From an uncultured SAR86 cluster bacterium (GTDB lineage Bacteria > Pseudomonadota > Gammaproteobacteria > Magnimaribacterales > D2472), in assembly GCA_902635645.1 (NCBI GenBank), contig CACPON010000006.1, positions 1-49,739 on the forward strand: a DNA stretch of 49,739 nucleotides, read 5' to 3'. Positions 28,529 through 38,751 of the stretch are shown one piece after another. How positions within the stretch are numbered: the first letter of the stretch is position 1; every line of letters begins with the position of its first letter. A program made the translations under genes and the position numbers. The notes under the pieces were generated by a model. The model saw only the letters and a program-made list of their open reading frames with translations. It did not search any database and had not been told where the DNA came from.

Positions 28529-28714
28529 TGAAGTATTGCATAAACGTATATGGATGTATATATATCTGAACAATTTATTTATTTTTATTATAGCTAATTA
28601 TAAGTATTACTTATGTATACAAAAAGCTCATTTAATAAACTTTAGTATTTAACACATCATTTATCTTCTATAATGGTAAATAAGTTAAATATTTGTAATA
28701 AATAAGGAATTACA

Positions 28715-29506
28715 ATGTTATTGAAAGATAAAAAGATACTCATCACTGGTCTGGCAAATAAATACTCTATAGCAGCTGGAATTGCATCAGCTATGCATAG
28801 AGAAGGAGCTGAATTAGCTTTTACCTATCAAAATGAAAGACTTTTAAAGAATCTTGAGCCTTTAGCAAAAGAATATGGATCAGAGATCTTAATAGAATGT
28901 GATGTTGCAAGTGATGAGTCTATAGAAAACTCATTTATAGAATTATCAAAAAAGTGGGATAAGTTTGATGGTTTTGTTCATTCAATAGGTTTTGCGCCCT
29001 CAGATCAACTAGAAGGTAATTTTGTAGATGTTACAACTCGCGAAGGCTTTAAAATTGCTCATGATATTAGTTCGTATAGCTTTACTGCGCTAGCAAAAGC
29101 ATGTAAGCCTATGCTGAATGATGGGTCTGCCCTACTTACTCTTACTTACTTAGGGGCAATACAAACTTTACCAAATTACAACGTCATGGGTCTTGCAAAA
29201 GCAAGTCTTGAAGCAAACACAAGATTTCTTGCAGCATCTATGGGTTCTGACAATGTTCGGGTAAATGCTATCTCAGCAGGACCAATAAAAACTCTTGCAG
29301 CCTCTGGAGTAAAAAACTTTAGAAAAATGCTTTCTCAACATTCATCTCGAGCTCCACTTGGAAGAACTGTAACTACTGAAGAGGTAGGCAATGCGGCTGC
29401 ATTTTTGTGCTCAGACTATGCCAGTGGTATAACAGGTGAGATTACCTATGTAGATGCTGGTTTTAATACTGCGGCTATGCCTCTTACTGACATTATAGAT
29501 AGTTAA
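28715..29506 (+). CDS. fabI: Enoyl-[acyl-carrier-protein] reductase (NADH)
   Basis: Strongly FabI-like: [91 protein letters not shown]. Confidence 0.96.
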   Translation: MLLKDKKILITGLANKYSIAAGIASAMHREGAELAFTYQNERLLKNLEPLAKEYGSEILIECDVASDESIENSFIELSKKWDKFDGFVHSIGFAPSDQLEGNFVDVTTREGFKIAHDISSYSFTALAKACKPMLNDGSALLTLTYLGAIQTLPNYNVMGLAKASLEANTRFLAASMGSDNVRVNAISAGPIKTLAASGVKNFRKMLSQHSSRAPLGRTVTTEEVGNAAAFLCSDYASGITGEITYVDAGFNTAAMPLTDIIDS

Positions 29507-29508
29507 TT

Positions 29509-30126
29509 TTGGATTTCTACGATAAATATATTCTTCCTAAATTTTTAAACTGTGCCTGTGGTACAAAACCTATTAATTATCAAAGAGATAAAATAGTTCC
29601 ATTAGCTAAAGGAATTGTCTTAGATATTGGTATTGGGTCTGGACTCAATATACCTTTTTATAACAAATCTAATATTGATCACTTGTATGGTCTAGATCCT
29701 TCTGAGGAACTCTTAAAAATAGCCAAACCTCTAGCAAAAAAAAATGAATTAGAGATTGAATTCCTTCAATGCGGCGCAGAAGCTATTCCCTTAACTGATC
29801 AGTCAATTGATACAGTTTTGATTACATACACTATGTGCACAATTCCAGATATTAAATTATCGAATTCTGAGATAATGAGAGTGTTGAAACCTGAGGGGCA
29901 ATTATTATTTTGCGAACATGGGTTGGCACCTGATAAAAATATTGCTAAGTGGCAAAGAAGAATTAACCCTATATGGAGAAAGATAGCTGGTGGTTGTAAT
30001 CTGAATCGAGACATTCCTAAATTAATTACTTCATCTGGTTTTAAAATTTCAAATATGGAAGAAATGTATCTTCCAAGCACACCTAAATTTGCAGGTTACA
30101 ATTACTGGGGAGTTGCTAAAAAATAA
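29509..30126 (+). CDS. Class I SAM-dependent methyltransferase (TTG start)
   Basis: Motif I VLDIGIGSGLNIPFY, YGLDPSEELLKIA, IMRVLKPEGQLLFCEHG. Confidence 0.85.
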   Translation: MDFYDKYILPKFLNCACGTKPINYQRDKIVPLAKGIVLDIGIGSGLNIPFYNKSNIDHLYGLDPSEELLKIAKPLAKKNELEIEFLQCGAEAIPLTDQSIDTVLITYTMCTIPDIKLSNSEIMRVLKPEGQLLFCEHGLAPDKNIAKWQRRINPIWRKIAGGCNLNRDIPKLITSSGFKISNMEEMYLPSTPKFAGYNYWGVAKK

Positions 30127-30143
30127 AAACATTAGGGGGAAAA

Positions 30144-31571
30144 ATGTTTAAAAAGTTTAATTTTTTAATTTTGGTGCTTTTTTTTGGATTAGCTCAAGAA
30201 GTTCGTTCTTCGCAAATTGATCAAAGTATTAATAATCATAAAAAACAGTTTTCAGACGTGGCTCTTGAAATATGGAATCATGCTGAGATGGGCTATCAAG
30301 AAACTAAGAGCTCAAATTTACTTGCTTCTGAACTTGAAAAAGAAGGTTTTAAAATAACTAAGAATGTGGCTGATATACCCACAGCATTTATAGCTGAATA
30401 CGGCTCAAGTGGTCCTGTTATTGGAATTTTAGGAGAGTTTGATGCTCTTCCAGGACTGGCACAATCAAAATCGCCTTTTAAAGAGGTTATAGATAATGGA
30501 ACTGGTGCTGGTCATGCCTGTGGTCATCATTTATTTGGTGCAGCATCAGCATGGGCTGCAGTTGTAGTAAAAGAATGGCTCGAGTTTAATGGTATAAAAG
30601 GAAGAGTAAGGTTTTATGGAACTCCTGCTGAAGAAGGTGGTTCTGGAAAAGTTTATATGGTTAGAGAAGGATTGTTTAATGATGTAGATATAGTACTTCA
30701 CTGGCACCCAGATGACGTTAATTCTGCAAATTCAAGAACATCAAATTCTAACAAATCAGCAAAATTTACTTTTAGTGGTATTTCTTCTCATGCAGCTGGC
30801 GCCCCTGAACAAGGCAGATCTGCATTAGATGGTGTTGAATCAATGAATATGATGGTTAATATGTTAAGAGAACATATTCCACAAGAATCTCGTATTCACT
30901 ATGTAATTACTAAGGGAGGTTTAGCACCAAATGTTGTGCCAGATTTGGCTGAAGTTTATTACTATGTAAGGCATCCTGAAATGCCTATGGTTGAAGAATT
31001 ATTTAATAGAGTCGTAAAAACTGCAGAAGGTGCAGCTATTGGAACAGATACTAAAATGACTTATGAGGTAATGCATGGCAATTATTCACTTCTACCAAAT
31101 GATGTAATTCAGAAAATAATGCATAAAAATCTAACTTCATTTGGGGGAATACAGTATTCAGACAAAGAGAATGATTATGCAAAAACTATTTATAAAACAT
31201 TCCTAGAACCAACAATGGAAATAGGCTCACAAGAATTTGTAAGTGACTATACAACTTCTCATAGTTATGGCTCTACAGATGTTGGTGACGTTAGTTGGGT
31301 AGTGCCTACTGCTGGAATAAGAACTGCGACATGGGTTCCAGGAACTGCTGCACATTCGTGGCAAGCTGTTGCAGCTGGTGGAACCAGCATTGGATTAAAA
31401 GGTACAGAATTAGCTGCTAAAACAATATCAGCAACTGCTATTGAGATTTTTAGTAATCCTGAAATTATTCAACAAGCTAAACAAGAACTTGAATCCAGAG
31501 TTGGAGAAAGTTTTAAATATAAAGCTTTATTGGGTGATAGAAAGCCGCCATTGAATTATAGAGTTAATTAG
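30144..31571 (+). CDS. Exported M20 family amidohydrolase (AbgB-like, p-aminobenzoyl-glutamate hydrolase subgroup)
   Basis: Signal peptide (MFKKFNFLILVLFFGLAQEVRS); GILGEFDALPGL, GAGHACGHHLFGAAS, YGTPAEEGGSGKVYMVREGLF, HAAGAPEQGRSALDGVE. Confidence 0.88.
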   Translation: MFKKFNFLILVLFFGLAQEVRSSQIDQSINNHKKQFSDVALEIWNHAEMGYQETKSSNLLASELEKEGFKITKNVADIPTAFIAEYGSSGPVIGILGEFDALPGLAQSKSPFKEVIDNGTGAGHACGHHLFGAASAWAAVVVKEWLEFNGIKGRVRFYGTPAEEGGSGKVYMVREGLFNDVDIVLHWHPDDVNSANSRTSNSNKSAKFTFSGISSHAAGAPEQGRSALDGVESMNMMVNMLREHIPQESRIHYVITKGGLAPNVVPDLAEVYYYVRHPEMPMVEELFNRVVKTAEGAAIGTDTKMTYEVMHGNYSLLPNDVIQKIMHKNLTSFGGIQYSDKENDYAKTIYKTFLEPTMEIGSQEFVSDYTTSHSYGSTDVGDVSWVVPTAGIRTATWVPGTAAHSWQAVAAGGTSIGLKGTELAAKTISATAIEIFSNPEIIQQAKQELESRVGESFKYKALLGDRKPPLNYRVN

Positions 31572-33312
31572 TTGTTTGCGCTGAAACAGAGGCATTAGGT
31601 CTTCTTAAATCAGCATAACCATATCTAACACCATCGACAATATGAATACTTTGTGTGCTTCCCATAGTTTTATTTGAAGATGTTTTATGCCCCATTCTGT
31701 TCAGACCTTTAACAATATCTGAACTTAAAGTTTTCTCATAATCTATGCCGGTGTATGGCCAGTCTTTATGAACTCTTGGAAGCATGGTGGCATCTCCAAT
31801 TGATAAATTAAAATCAATAACTCCAGTTAATACTCTCAAAATAGCACCAGGTATATAAGAGCCTCCAGGTGAGCCAGTTATAAGTGAAAGATTATTATTT
31901 TTATCAAATACCATTACAGGTGCCATGGTGCTCATTGGTCTTTTACCAGGTTTAAATCGATTTCCAGGACTAACTCCCCTGCCCTCAATAGCAACATTGC
32001 CAGATCTATACATTAAATTATTCATCTGATTATTCATTATAATGCCTGTACCAGGAATCGTTACTCCCGAACCAAAAGATGCACCTAGTGTATAAGTATT
32101 TGACACAGCATTTCCCTCTGAATCAATTATTGAGTAATGCGTTGTATCTCTGCTCTCGTTAGTTATAGATAAAGGCTTTATTGATGAAGCTTTACTTGCT
32201 TTATTATATTTTATTGATTTAACTAATTCTTTTGTTCTCTCTTTTGAAAGAAGCTTATCTACCGGCACATCATAGTAATCAGGATCACCAACTTCTGAAG
32301 ATCGATTATTATGCCCTCTTCTTAATGCTTCTGAAAATAAATGATATGTCGCAATTGAATTGCTTTTATATTTTTCTAATTCAAAAAAACTTAATATATT
32401 TAAAGCGGTTAATAACGTGATTCCACCTCCAGATGGAGGACCGGCTGTAAATACTTTGTTTCCTCTATATTCTGTTGATATTGGCGATCTAATTTCAGCT
32501 TTATACTGAGCAAAGTCTTCTAACTTCATTAAACCACCATTGTTATTCATTGCTTCTATGATCTTTTTAGCTGTCTCTCCTTTATAGAAACCATCTTTCC
32601 CATTTTTTGATATTAGGCTTAAAGTATTTGCAAGGTCTGGTAACATAAGAATAGAGTTTTCCTCTATTACTGAATCATTTTTATAATATAGGCGTCTTGA
32701 CTCTAAATCATCGTAAAGTCTTGGAGTGCTTTCAATTGCCTTATGAAGGTCATAACTAACCACAATACCGTTTTTGGCTTGAGCAATAACTGGAGCAAGA
32801 ACTTCACTCAACTTTAATCTACCAAAGTATGCATGAGCATCAAGTAAACCAGCAACTGTTCCTGGAACTGCAGATGCCTTATATCCTGTATCTAAAACAT
32901 CAAATTTATTAGTATCAAAATTTTTAGGAACAACTTGATATTTTTTACCATCACTGCTGGAAATATTGAATATATTCTCTAAGTTAGAATTCAGAGGCGA
33001 TTTGCTTCTATAGTCTATATAAAAAATTTCATCTTTTTCTTTCAAATAAACTAGCATAAAGCCACCGCCACCTAGATTTCCTGCTCTGGGCAAAGTAACT
33101 GCTAAAGAAAATCCAACAGCAACAGCTGCATCTATAGCATTTCCCCCTTTATTTAAAATCTCTATTCCTATATCTGATGATAAATAATTTTGACTAACAA
33201 CCATTCCATAATTACCCACAACAGGATGATATGGGGACTCATAATCTATATAACTTCTAGAATCAATTGAGCTAGAAAATAGAATTACAAAGGTTATAAA
33301 AATTTTCTGCAT
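31564..33312 (-). CDS. ggt: Gamma-glutamyltransferase (glutathione hydrolase)
   Basis: Signal peptide; GGNAIDAAVAVGFSLAVTLPRAGNLGGGGFMLV; autoprocessing site DTTHYSIIDSEGNAVSNTYTLGASFGSGV; GRGVSPGNRFKPGKRPMSTMAP. Confidence 0.95.
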   Translation of the reverse strand: MQKIFITFVILFSSSIDSRSYIDYESPYHPVVGNYGMVVSQNYLSSDIGIEILNKGGNAIDAAVAVGFSLAVTLPRAGNLGGGGFMLVYLKEKDEIFYIDYRSKSPLNSNLENIFNISSSDGKKYQVVPKNFDTNKFDVLDTGYKASAVPGTVAGLLDAHAYFGRLKLSEVLAPVIAQAKNGIVVSYDLHKAIESTPRLYDDLESRRLYYKNDSVIEENSILMLPDLANTLSLISKNGKDGFYKGETAKKIIEAMNNNGGLMKLEDFAQYKAEIRSPISTEYRGNKVFTAGPPSGGGITLLTALNILSFFELEKYKSNSIATYHLFSEALRRGHNNRSSEVGDPDYYDVPVDKLLSKERTKELVKSIKYNKASKASSIKPLSITNESRDTTHYSIIDSEGNAVSNTYTLGASFGSGVTIPGTGIIMNNQMNNLMYRSGNVAIEGRGVSPGNRFKPGKRPMSTMAPVMVFDKNNNLSLITGSPGGSYIPGAILRVLTGVIDFNLSIGDATMLPRVHKDWPYTGIDYEKTLSSDIVKGLNRMGHKTSSNKTMGSTQSIHIVDGVRYGYADLRRPNASVSAQTTN

Positions 33313-33314
33313 CT

Positions 33315-34751
33315 TTAAAAAATTTGCGGAGCTAAGAAATAAGCAAATATAGTTACAACAAATATGCCAATAATATTCAGCGCAAAGCCTGCTTTCATCA
33401 TTGTAGCTATTGTAAATTTACCTGAACCATAAACTATAGCATTTGGAGGTGTTGCAACAGGTAGCATAAAGGCACAGCTCGCAGCCAAACAAACTGGAAC
33501 TGTAAGTGATACAGGAAGCACTCCTATACCGATAGCTACTGCACCGAATACTGGTAAAAATGTTGAAGTCGTTGCTACATTAGAAGTAACTTCTGTTAAG
33601 AAAATAATTAAGGTTGCAACTGCAAGTATTAAGAAAATTGGAGGAACTTTACTCAATACACTTAATCCTTCACCAATCCAAATACCTAGGCCGCTTGAGT
33701 TTATTTGGGCTGCTATTGATAGCCCACCTCCAAAGAGAATTAATAAACCCCATGGCAATTTATCAGATTGACTCCAGTCAAGAAGCTCGCCTTTGTTTGT
33801 ACTTGAGGGAATCATAAATAATAAAATTGCTGATATTATTGCTATACCTGCATCGGTAAGACCTGAGAACATTTCAAAATTATCTAAAAAAGTTCGGAAT
33901 ATCCAAGCCAGAGCAGTCAAACCAAAAATTATAGAAATCTTCTTTTCATCTTTAGATAATGGGCCTTGATCTGTAAGCATATTTTTTAAATATAATTTAG
34001 TCTCATCAGACGTTATAAAAGATGTAGGGAAAACATACTTGGTCAAGATTACCCATGCCGAATAAAGCATAACAATTGCTAAAGGTACTCCAAGAGTCAT
34101 CCATTGAATCATAGAAATTTCTATACCATATGTTTCTTGCATGAATGCACTAAAAACAATATTTGGAGCAGTGCCAACAAGAGTGGACATACCACCAATT
34201 GTTGCTGCATATGCAATCCCTAACATCAAAGACGTATCAAAAAATTTCTTTTCTTTATCTGTAAGACCAGGGATTGTATTAGCTACAACTGAGCAGACAG
34301 CTAGACCTATAGGTAAAAGCATTAATGTTGTAGAGGTATTCATTACAAACATGCTTATTAATGCAGCAACTGTCATAAAGCCACCAATAAGTTTAGGTCC
34401 ACTAGAGCCAGCAGCGATAATCATATGCAATGCCATTCTTTTATGAAGACCTGATCTCTCAATTGCCAAGGCAAGCATAAAACCACCTAGAAATAAATAT
34501 ATATTTGGATTGGCATAAGGTAGTGCTGCTTCTTTAAATGAGGTCACTCCAACTAATGGGAATAAAGCTAAAGGAAGCAAAGCTGTCACTGGCACTGGTA
34601 TAGCTTCAGTTGCCCACCAAATCGCCATTAATGTAACAATTGCAGCAACTGACCATCCTGTTTCACTTAGTCCTGATGGTGCAGGCAAAATCATCATACT
34701 AATAAAAACAATAAGCCCAATTAAAAAACCTTTTTTCTTATATACATTCAT
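33315..34751 (-). CDS. SLC13/DASS family Na+-coupled anion (dicarboxylate/sulfate-like) symporter
   Basis: WWATEAIPVPVTALLPLALFPLVGV, NPNIYLFLGGFMLALAIERSGLHKRMAL, TEVTSNVATTSTFLPVFGAVA, LPVATPPNAIVYGSGKF. Confidence 0.92.
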   Translation of the reverse strand: MNVYKKKGFLIGLIVFISMMILPAPSGLSETGWSVAAIVTLMAIWWATEAIPVPVTALLPLALFPLVGVTSFKEAALPYANPNIYLFLGGFMLALAIERSGLHKRMALHMIIAAGSSGPKLIGGFMTVAALISMFVMNTSTTLMLLPIGLAVCSVVANTIPGLTDKEKKFFDTSLMLGIAYAATIGGMSTLVGTAPNIVFSAFMQETYGIEISMIQWMTLGVPLAIVMLYSAWVILTKYVFPTSFITSDETKLYLKNMLTDQGPLSKDEKKISIIFGLTALAWIFRTFLDNFEMFSGLTDAGIAIISAILLFMIPSSTNKGELLDWSQSDKLPWGLLILFGGGLSIAAQINSSGLGIWIGEGLSVLSKVPPIFLILAVATLIIFLTEVTSNVATTSTFLPVFGAVAIGIGVLPVSLTVPVCLAASCAFMLPVATPPNAIVYGSGKFTIATMMKAGFALNIIGIFVVTIFAYFLAPQIF

Positions 34752-34782
34752 AAGTAATTATTTAGATTAAATCATTATTCAT

Positions 34783-34808
34783 AAAAAAGGGAGTCGAAAC
34801 TCCCTTTT
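34783..34808. terminator. Terminator hairpin GGGAGTCGAAACTCCC downstream of TonB receptor
   Basis: 6-bp stem 34789-34804 with A-run and TTTT flanks. Confidence 0.82.
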
Positions 34809-34827
34809 AGATTTTTAGTTCAAAAAA

Positions 34828-37755
34828 TTAAAATGACATTTTGAAATCAAGATAAGTATTTCTACCATAATCTTGGTGTGCATCAGCAAAGAATCCATAG
34901 AATCTATCAGCTAATGGAGCTCTTTCATCTTCAATGTTTTTGACAGCAAATTTAATTCTTGCTTTATTGTCACCAACATTAAATTTGTAATATACAGAAA
35001 CATTCATTGTTGTCATTTCAGGTAAAACATACCTGGTACCATCAGATTTAGTTTCTTGTGAATGATAAAAATCACCCTTTGTTAAAGATGTGATTTGTAC
35101 ACCCCAATCACCAATCGTATAAGTACCTTTTATAGAAGTCTTCTCAACATAGTTTCCGTCCTGTTTAGCTAAGTCACCAAAGCCATTTAAAGCTATGCTA
35201 AGAGGGAAAGTTCCGCTATTTTGCGCTTCTTTTAGTTTTGTATAACCAGCAGTAGGCTCTTGAGTAAACTCATCTGTTTTAGAATAGTTTGCAGATAATC
35301 TAAATCTACCAAAGTTAGTATCTACATCATAGTAAACACCAATATCTTGTCCTGCTATTGTTCTTGTTGCAGCATTGGCATATGGATCATATACAATTTG
35401 AGCTTCACCTGCAGGGCAAATACCTGCATCTGTAAAGTTAGCTATTTCCGCATCTGTATAGCCTGGATTTTGATCTCTTAAAACATTTGGATTACTAAAT
35501 AATGAACAATTATTTGGTCCATGCTCTAGTCTCAAAACAAGATCTTCAACCAATCTGTTGTTTCTTCCAAGCAGAACAATAGTGTCTTCTTTTTCTATTT
35601 CCCAGTTATCATATGTAAGCGTCAAGCCCTCAACTATAGATGGAGAATAAACAAAACCAATCGAAGTATTTGTTGATGTTTCAGGCTTTAAATTTGGGTT
35701 TAGTAACCTAAAACTCTGCATTGAATATGAATCATCTAACGGATCATTGGCACCAACATATTTACCTACCGCATCAGTATTAGAACCCTGCCTTGGAACA
35801 AATGCCTGATTCTGTTGAATTAGGTTAGGAACTCTGAAAGAAGTTGATGCTGATGCTCTGATTAAGAGATCATCACTAACATCCCAACCAACAGCAAATT
35901 TACCCACTGTTGACTCATCAGTATCGTTAGGGTTTTCATGACGGACTGCAGCCTGTGCGTTTATATTTTCTGCAAGAGGCATAAGCATCTCAACAAACAT
36001 GGATAATGTTGACCTTCTTCCATATGTATCTACTGTTGGACTTGATCCCAATACATCAGATACAAAAGGAGGTCCGTATCCAGTTACTGCAGATGTGTAT
36101 TGTATAGTTCCATCAAGCCTTGGATCTCTATCCTCATCGTAAGTTTCCTTTCTGTATTCAACACCAACCAACATACCGACAGGTCCTGCAGGAAGCGTCA
36201 TAATCTCAGGATGACTAGCTTTAAAATCAATAGATCTTAATGTACTAGTATCATTTCTATAGACGCTGACAATAGCCGGCGCCAAAGCTGTTTTAACATC
36301 TGAAGAAAATATATTTATTGCATTTGCTGTTGAGTCGTTTAGACCAGCTTGCAATAAGGAATTTGATAATCTGTTATCAGTTACATCGTTTGTTTCAGCT
36401 TCAGAATATAGATATGCAGACTCCCAATCCCAACCTGAATCTGTAGTTCCTCTTATTCCAATAAGATATCTATATGTCTCTTTATCTACATTAATAACTC
36501 TTGGACCTATATCTGGTCTCCAGTTATCTATTCTTATTGCTTTATTTGATGAGGAATTATCAGCTGTTAGACCAATAGCATCAGAATAATAATAGTCTGG
36601 ACCTAACTGTAATAATGCGACACTAAAATCACCCGCAGGCTCTTTAAGTCTTGAATAATCAGAAGTATATCTTCCAATTTCAGCAAATAATTCTTTTCCA
36701 TTTGACATTTCGTGATTTACGAAGACAAACAAATTATCTCTTTCTAATTGACCTCTATAATCTCTAAATTGCCCAGGGTTTATATAATACTCCCCATTAG
36801 CCATTGATGTTGTATCAACTGCAAGACATGTTCCATAACCGGTATCTTTTGAGTCAGCTCTCGCACATCGCGGATCGCCACTTGGAATAATTTGGATTTC
36901 GCCTGCACTATCTGAGTAATAGGTCTTTCCTCTCATGTCTAATTGAGCCCATTTTCCTGAATATCTATTATTAAATGAGCTATCGTTCTCCCATAAAGAT
37001 CCGGCAGGAATTAATTTTCTATGATCTGAGTCACCCCATCTTGGATCCTCACTAGCTGCAATTGCATCTCTATCATAGTAGTCATACATAACTGAAATGT
37101 TAGTTGCCCCACCATTTAGATCAACACCATATTTAAGTGATAATCTATCATCCTCTGCTCCAAAATGATCATAGCTTTGTTGTCTATACGCTACATCCAA
37201 ACCTACAAAGTCTGAAGCAATAACATTATTAATAACACCAGCTACAGCATCAGCACCGTAAATAGCAGAAGCACCATCTTTTAGTAACTCAACTCTATCA
37301 AGACCCATAGTCGGGACTAAATTAGAATTAACTGACATTGTTGGCACATAGTCTCCACCAAGTAATTCAGTCTGGTAGCCAGCATTAGTTACAAGTCTTC
37401 TACCATTTAAAAGCGTAAGAGTATTACCAACACCCATATTTCTGATGTTATAAGCTCCAACGTCTCCTCTCGCAGAGTTTACACCCCCAGAATCTGATTC
37501 AGCCTCTGTAAAATAATTTAGTCCTTGTTCTGCAAGGTTTTCTAGTAACTCAGTTCCATCTTCTACACCTAATGCGTCAATATCATCTGATGTTAATATG
37601 GATACTGGCAAAGCTCCTGATATCTTTGCACCCTTTATCTGTGAACCTACAGTCACTACCTCTTCAACATCAGCTTCTGATGAAGTATCAGTGTCTTGAG
37701 ATATAAGAGTGGTAGATATAACCAATGGAAATACTAATAAAAGTTTTTTTAACAT
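34828..37755 (-). CDS. TonB-dependent receptor; start revised to MLKKLLLVFPL
   Basis: Signal peptide after internal Met, TonB-box-like VEEVVTVGS, plug (NIRNMGVGNTLTLLNGRRLV, LDRVELLKDGASAIYGADAVAGVINNVI), barrel ending NTYLDFKMSF. Confidence 0.92.
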   Translation of the reverse strand: MLKKLLLVFPLVISTTLISQDTDTSSEADVEEVVTVGSQIKGAKISGALPVSILTSDDIDALGVEDGTELLENLAEQGLNYFTEAESDSGGVNSARGDVGAYNIRNMGVGNTLTLLNGRRLVTNAGYQTELLGGDYVPTMSVNSNLVPTMGLDRVELLKDGASAIYGADAVAGVINNVIASDFVGLDVAYRQQSYDHFGAEDDRLSLKYGVDLNGGATNISVMYDYYDRDAIAASEDPRWGDSDHRKLIPAGSLWENDSSFNNRYSGKWAQLDMRGKTYYSDSAGEIQIIPSGDPRCARADSKDTGYGTCLAVDTTSMANGEYYINPGQFRDYRGQLERDNLFVFVNHEMSNGKELFAEIGRYTSDYSRLKEPAGDFSVALLQLGPDYYYSDAIGLTADNSSSNKAIRIDNWRPDIGPRVINVDKETYRYLIGIRGTTDSGWDWESAYLYSEAETNDVTDNRLSNSLLQAGLNDSTANAINIFSSDVKTALAPAIVSVYRNDTSTLRSIDFKASHPEIMTLPAGPVGMLVGVEYRKETYDEDRDPRLDGTIQYTSAVTGYGPPFVSDVLGSSPTVDTYGRRSTLSMFVEMLMPLAENINAQAAVRHENPNDTDESTVGKFAVGWDVSDDLLIRASASTSFRVPNLIQQNQAFVPRQGSNTDAVGKYVGANDPLDDSYSMQSFRLLNPNLKPETSTNTSIGFVYSPSIVEGLTLTYDNWEIEKEDTIVLLGRNNRLVEDLVLRLEHGPNNCSLFSNPNVLRDQNPGYTDAEIANFTDAGICPAGEAQIVYDPYANAATRTIAGQDIGVYYDVDTNFGRFRLSANYSKTDEFTQEPTAGYTKLKEAQNSGTFPLSIALNGFGDLAKQDGNYVEKTSIKGTYTIGDWGVQITSLTKGDFYHSQETKSDGTRYVLPEMTTMNVSVYYKFNVGDNKARIKFAVKNIEDERAPLADRFYGFFADAHQDYGRNTYLDFKMSF

Positions 37756-37835
37756 TATATAATCCCCTAATAAATTTAAAACTTCCTTCAAGTATATAGC
37801 TGTAAGACTTTTGTTGTCTACCATAAATACTATTT

Positions 37836-37855
37836 TTATATTAAGATAAATATAA
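37836..37855. promoter_or_regulatory. Inverted repeat TTATATT-N6-AATATAA in the LysR/TonB receptor divergent spacer
   Basis: 7-bp perfect arms between divergent genes, compatible with a LysR-type operator; AT-richness makes chance occurrence plausible. Confidence 0.4.
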
Positions 37856-37872
37856 CTAATGGTTATATATAA

Positions 37873-38751
37873 ATGTTATCAGCAAAGCAAATAGAAATTT
37901 TTTATGAGGTATATCGGCATGCGTCAATGACTGCTGCAGCTGAAAGTCTTAATATTTCTCAACCATCTATTAGCAAAACATTAAGAGTTATAGAAAAAAA
38001 TCTTAATTTTAAATTGTTTTTAAGACAAGGTAAGAAACTTATTCCAACACATGAAGCCGATGATTTATTTCAACATGCCTCTGTCGTTCATAGTCAGCTT
38101 AAAAGCTTCAATGCTATAGCTAATACCTACAAAACTAGATCAATTGACTACATCAATATTGGAACTACGCCCTCTCTTGCCGAAAGCATAATTCCAGTAA
38201 TTATAAAAAAATATAACGAAGTAAACCCTGAGGTTAAATTTAACCTTATCAATCTTAACAGTATTGATTTAATTGAAGATAGGTATAAGCCTGATATTGA
38301 TTTAACCATATGTTTTAATTCAAAAAACCAACCAAGCTCAAGGTCAACTGTTTTAAAAGAAGGTAAACACAGTTTAGTTTCGCCAATAGCTTTTAATATT
38401 GCAGATGAAGTTTACATTGATGATATAAAGCATTACCCCTCTGTTGAAATTACGAATTTATTATCATTTTATGAAGAATCAAGTATTACTAATTATCTTA
38501 AAAATCAATCAATAGTCATGAATACAATCGTAAAGACTGATTCATACAGTTCCGCTCTCTCAATAGTAACTGATGGCATGGCTGTTTCTATTCTTGACGA
38601 CAACAGCATTAAAAAGGCTGATTTAAAAAAGGTGAAAATCTCTAAAATTTTAGATAAGAAGTTCAGGTACAGAATTAGCGCTATTAAAAAAGATATAGTC
38701 AGATATGAATGTAATGAATTTTTTAATTATCTTTGTGAACAAAAGCTATAA
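37873..38751 (+). CDS. LysR-family transcriptional regulator
   Basis: N-terminal wHTH QIEIFYEVYRHASMTAAAESLNISQPSISKTLRVIEKNLNFKLFLRQGKKLIPT; divergent from TonB receptor. Confidence 0.92.
   Translation: MLSAKQIEIFYEVYRHASMTAAAESLNISQPSISKTLRVIEKNLNFKLFLRQGKKLIPTHEADDLFQHASVVHSQLKSFNAIANTYKTRSIDYINIGTTPSLAESIIPVIIKKYNEVNPEVKFNLINLNSIDLIEDRYKPDIDLTICFNSKNQPSSRSTVLKEGKHSLVSPIAFNIADEVYIDDIKHYPSVEITNLLSFYEESSITNYLKNQSIVMNTIVKTDSYSSALSIVTDGMAVSILDDNSIKKADLKKVKISKILDKKFRYRISAIKKDIVRYECNEFFNYLCEQKL

Noticed and set aside
28680-28714. HexR-like TGTAATAAATAAGGAATTACA before fabI
   Set aside because: Arms are present but the spacer is too long for the 15-bp motif, and the right half overlaps the Shine-Dalgarno region and start codon context of fabI.
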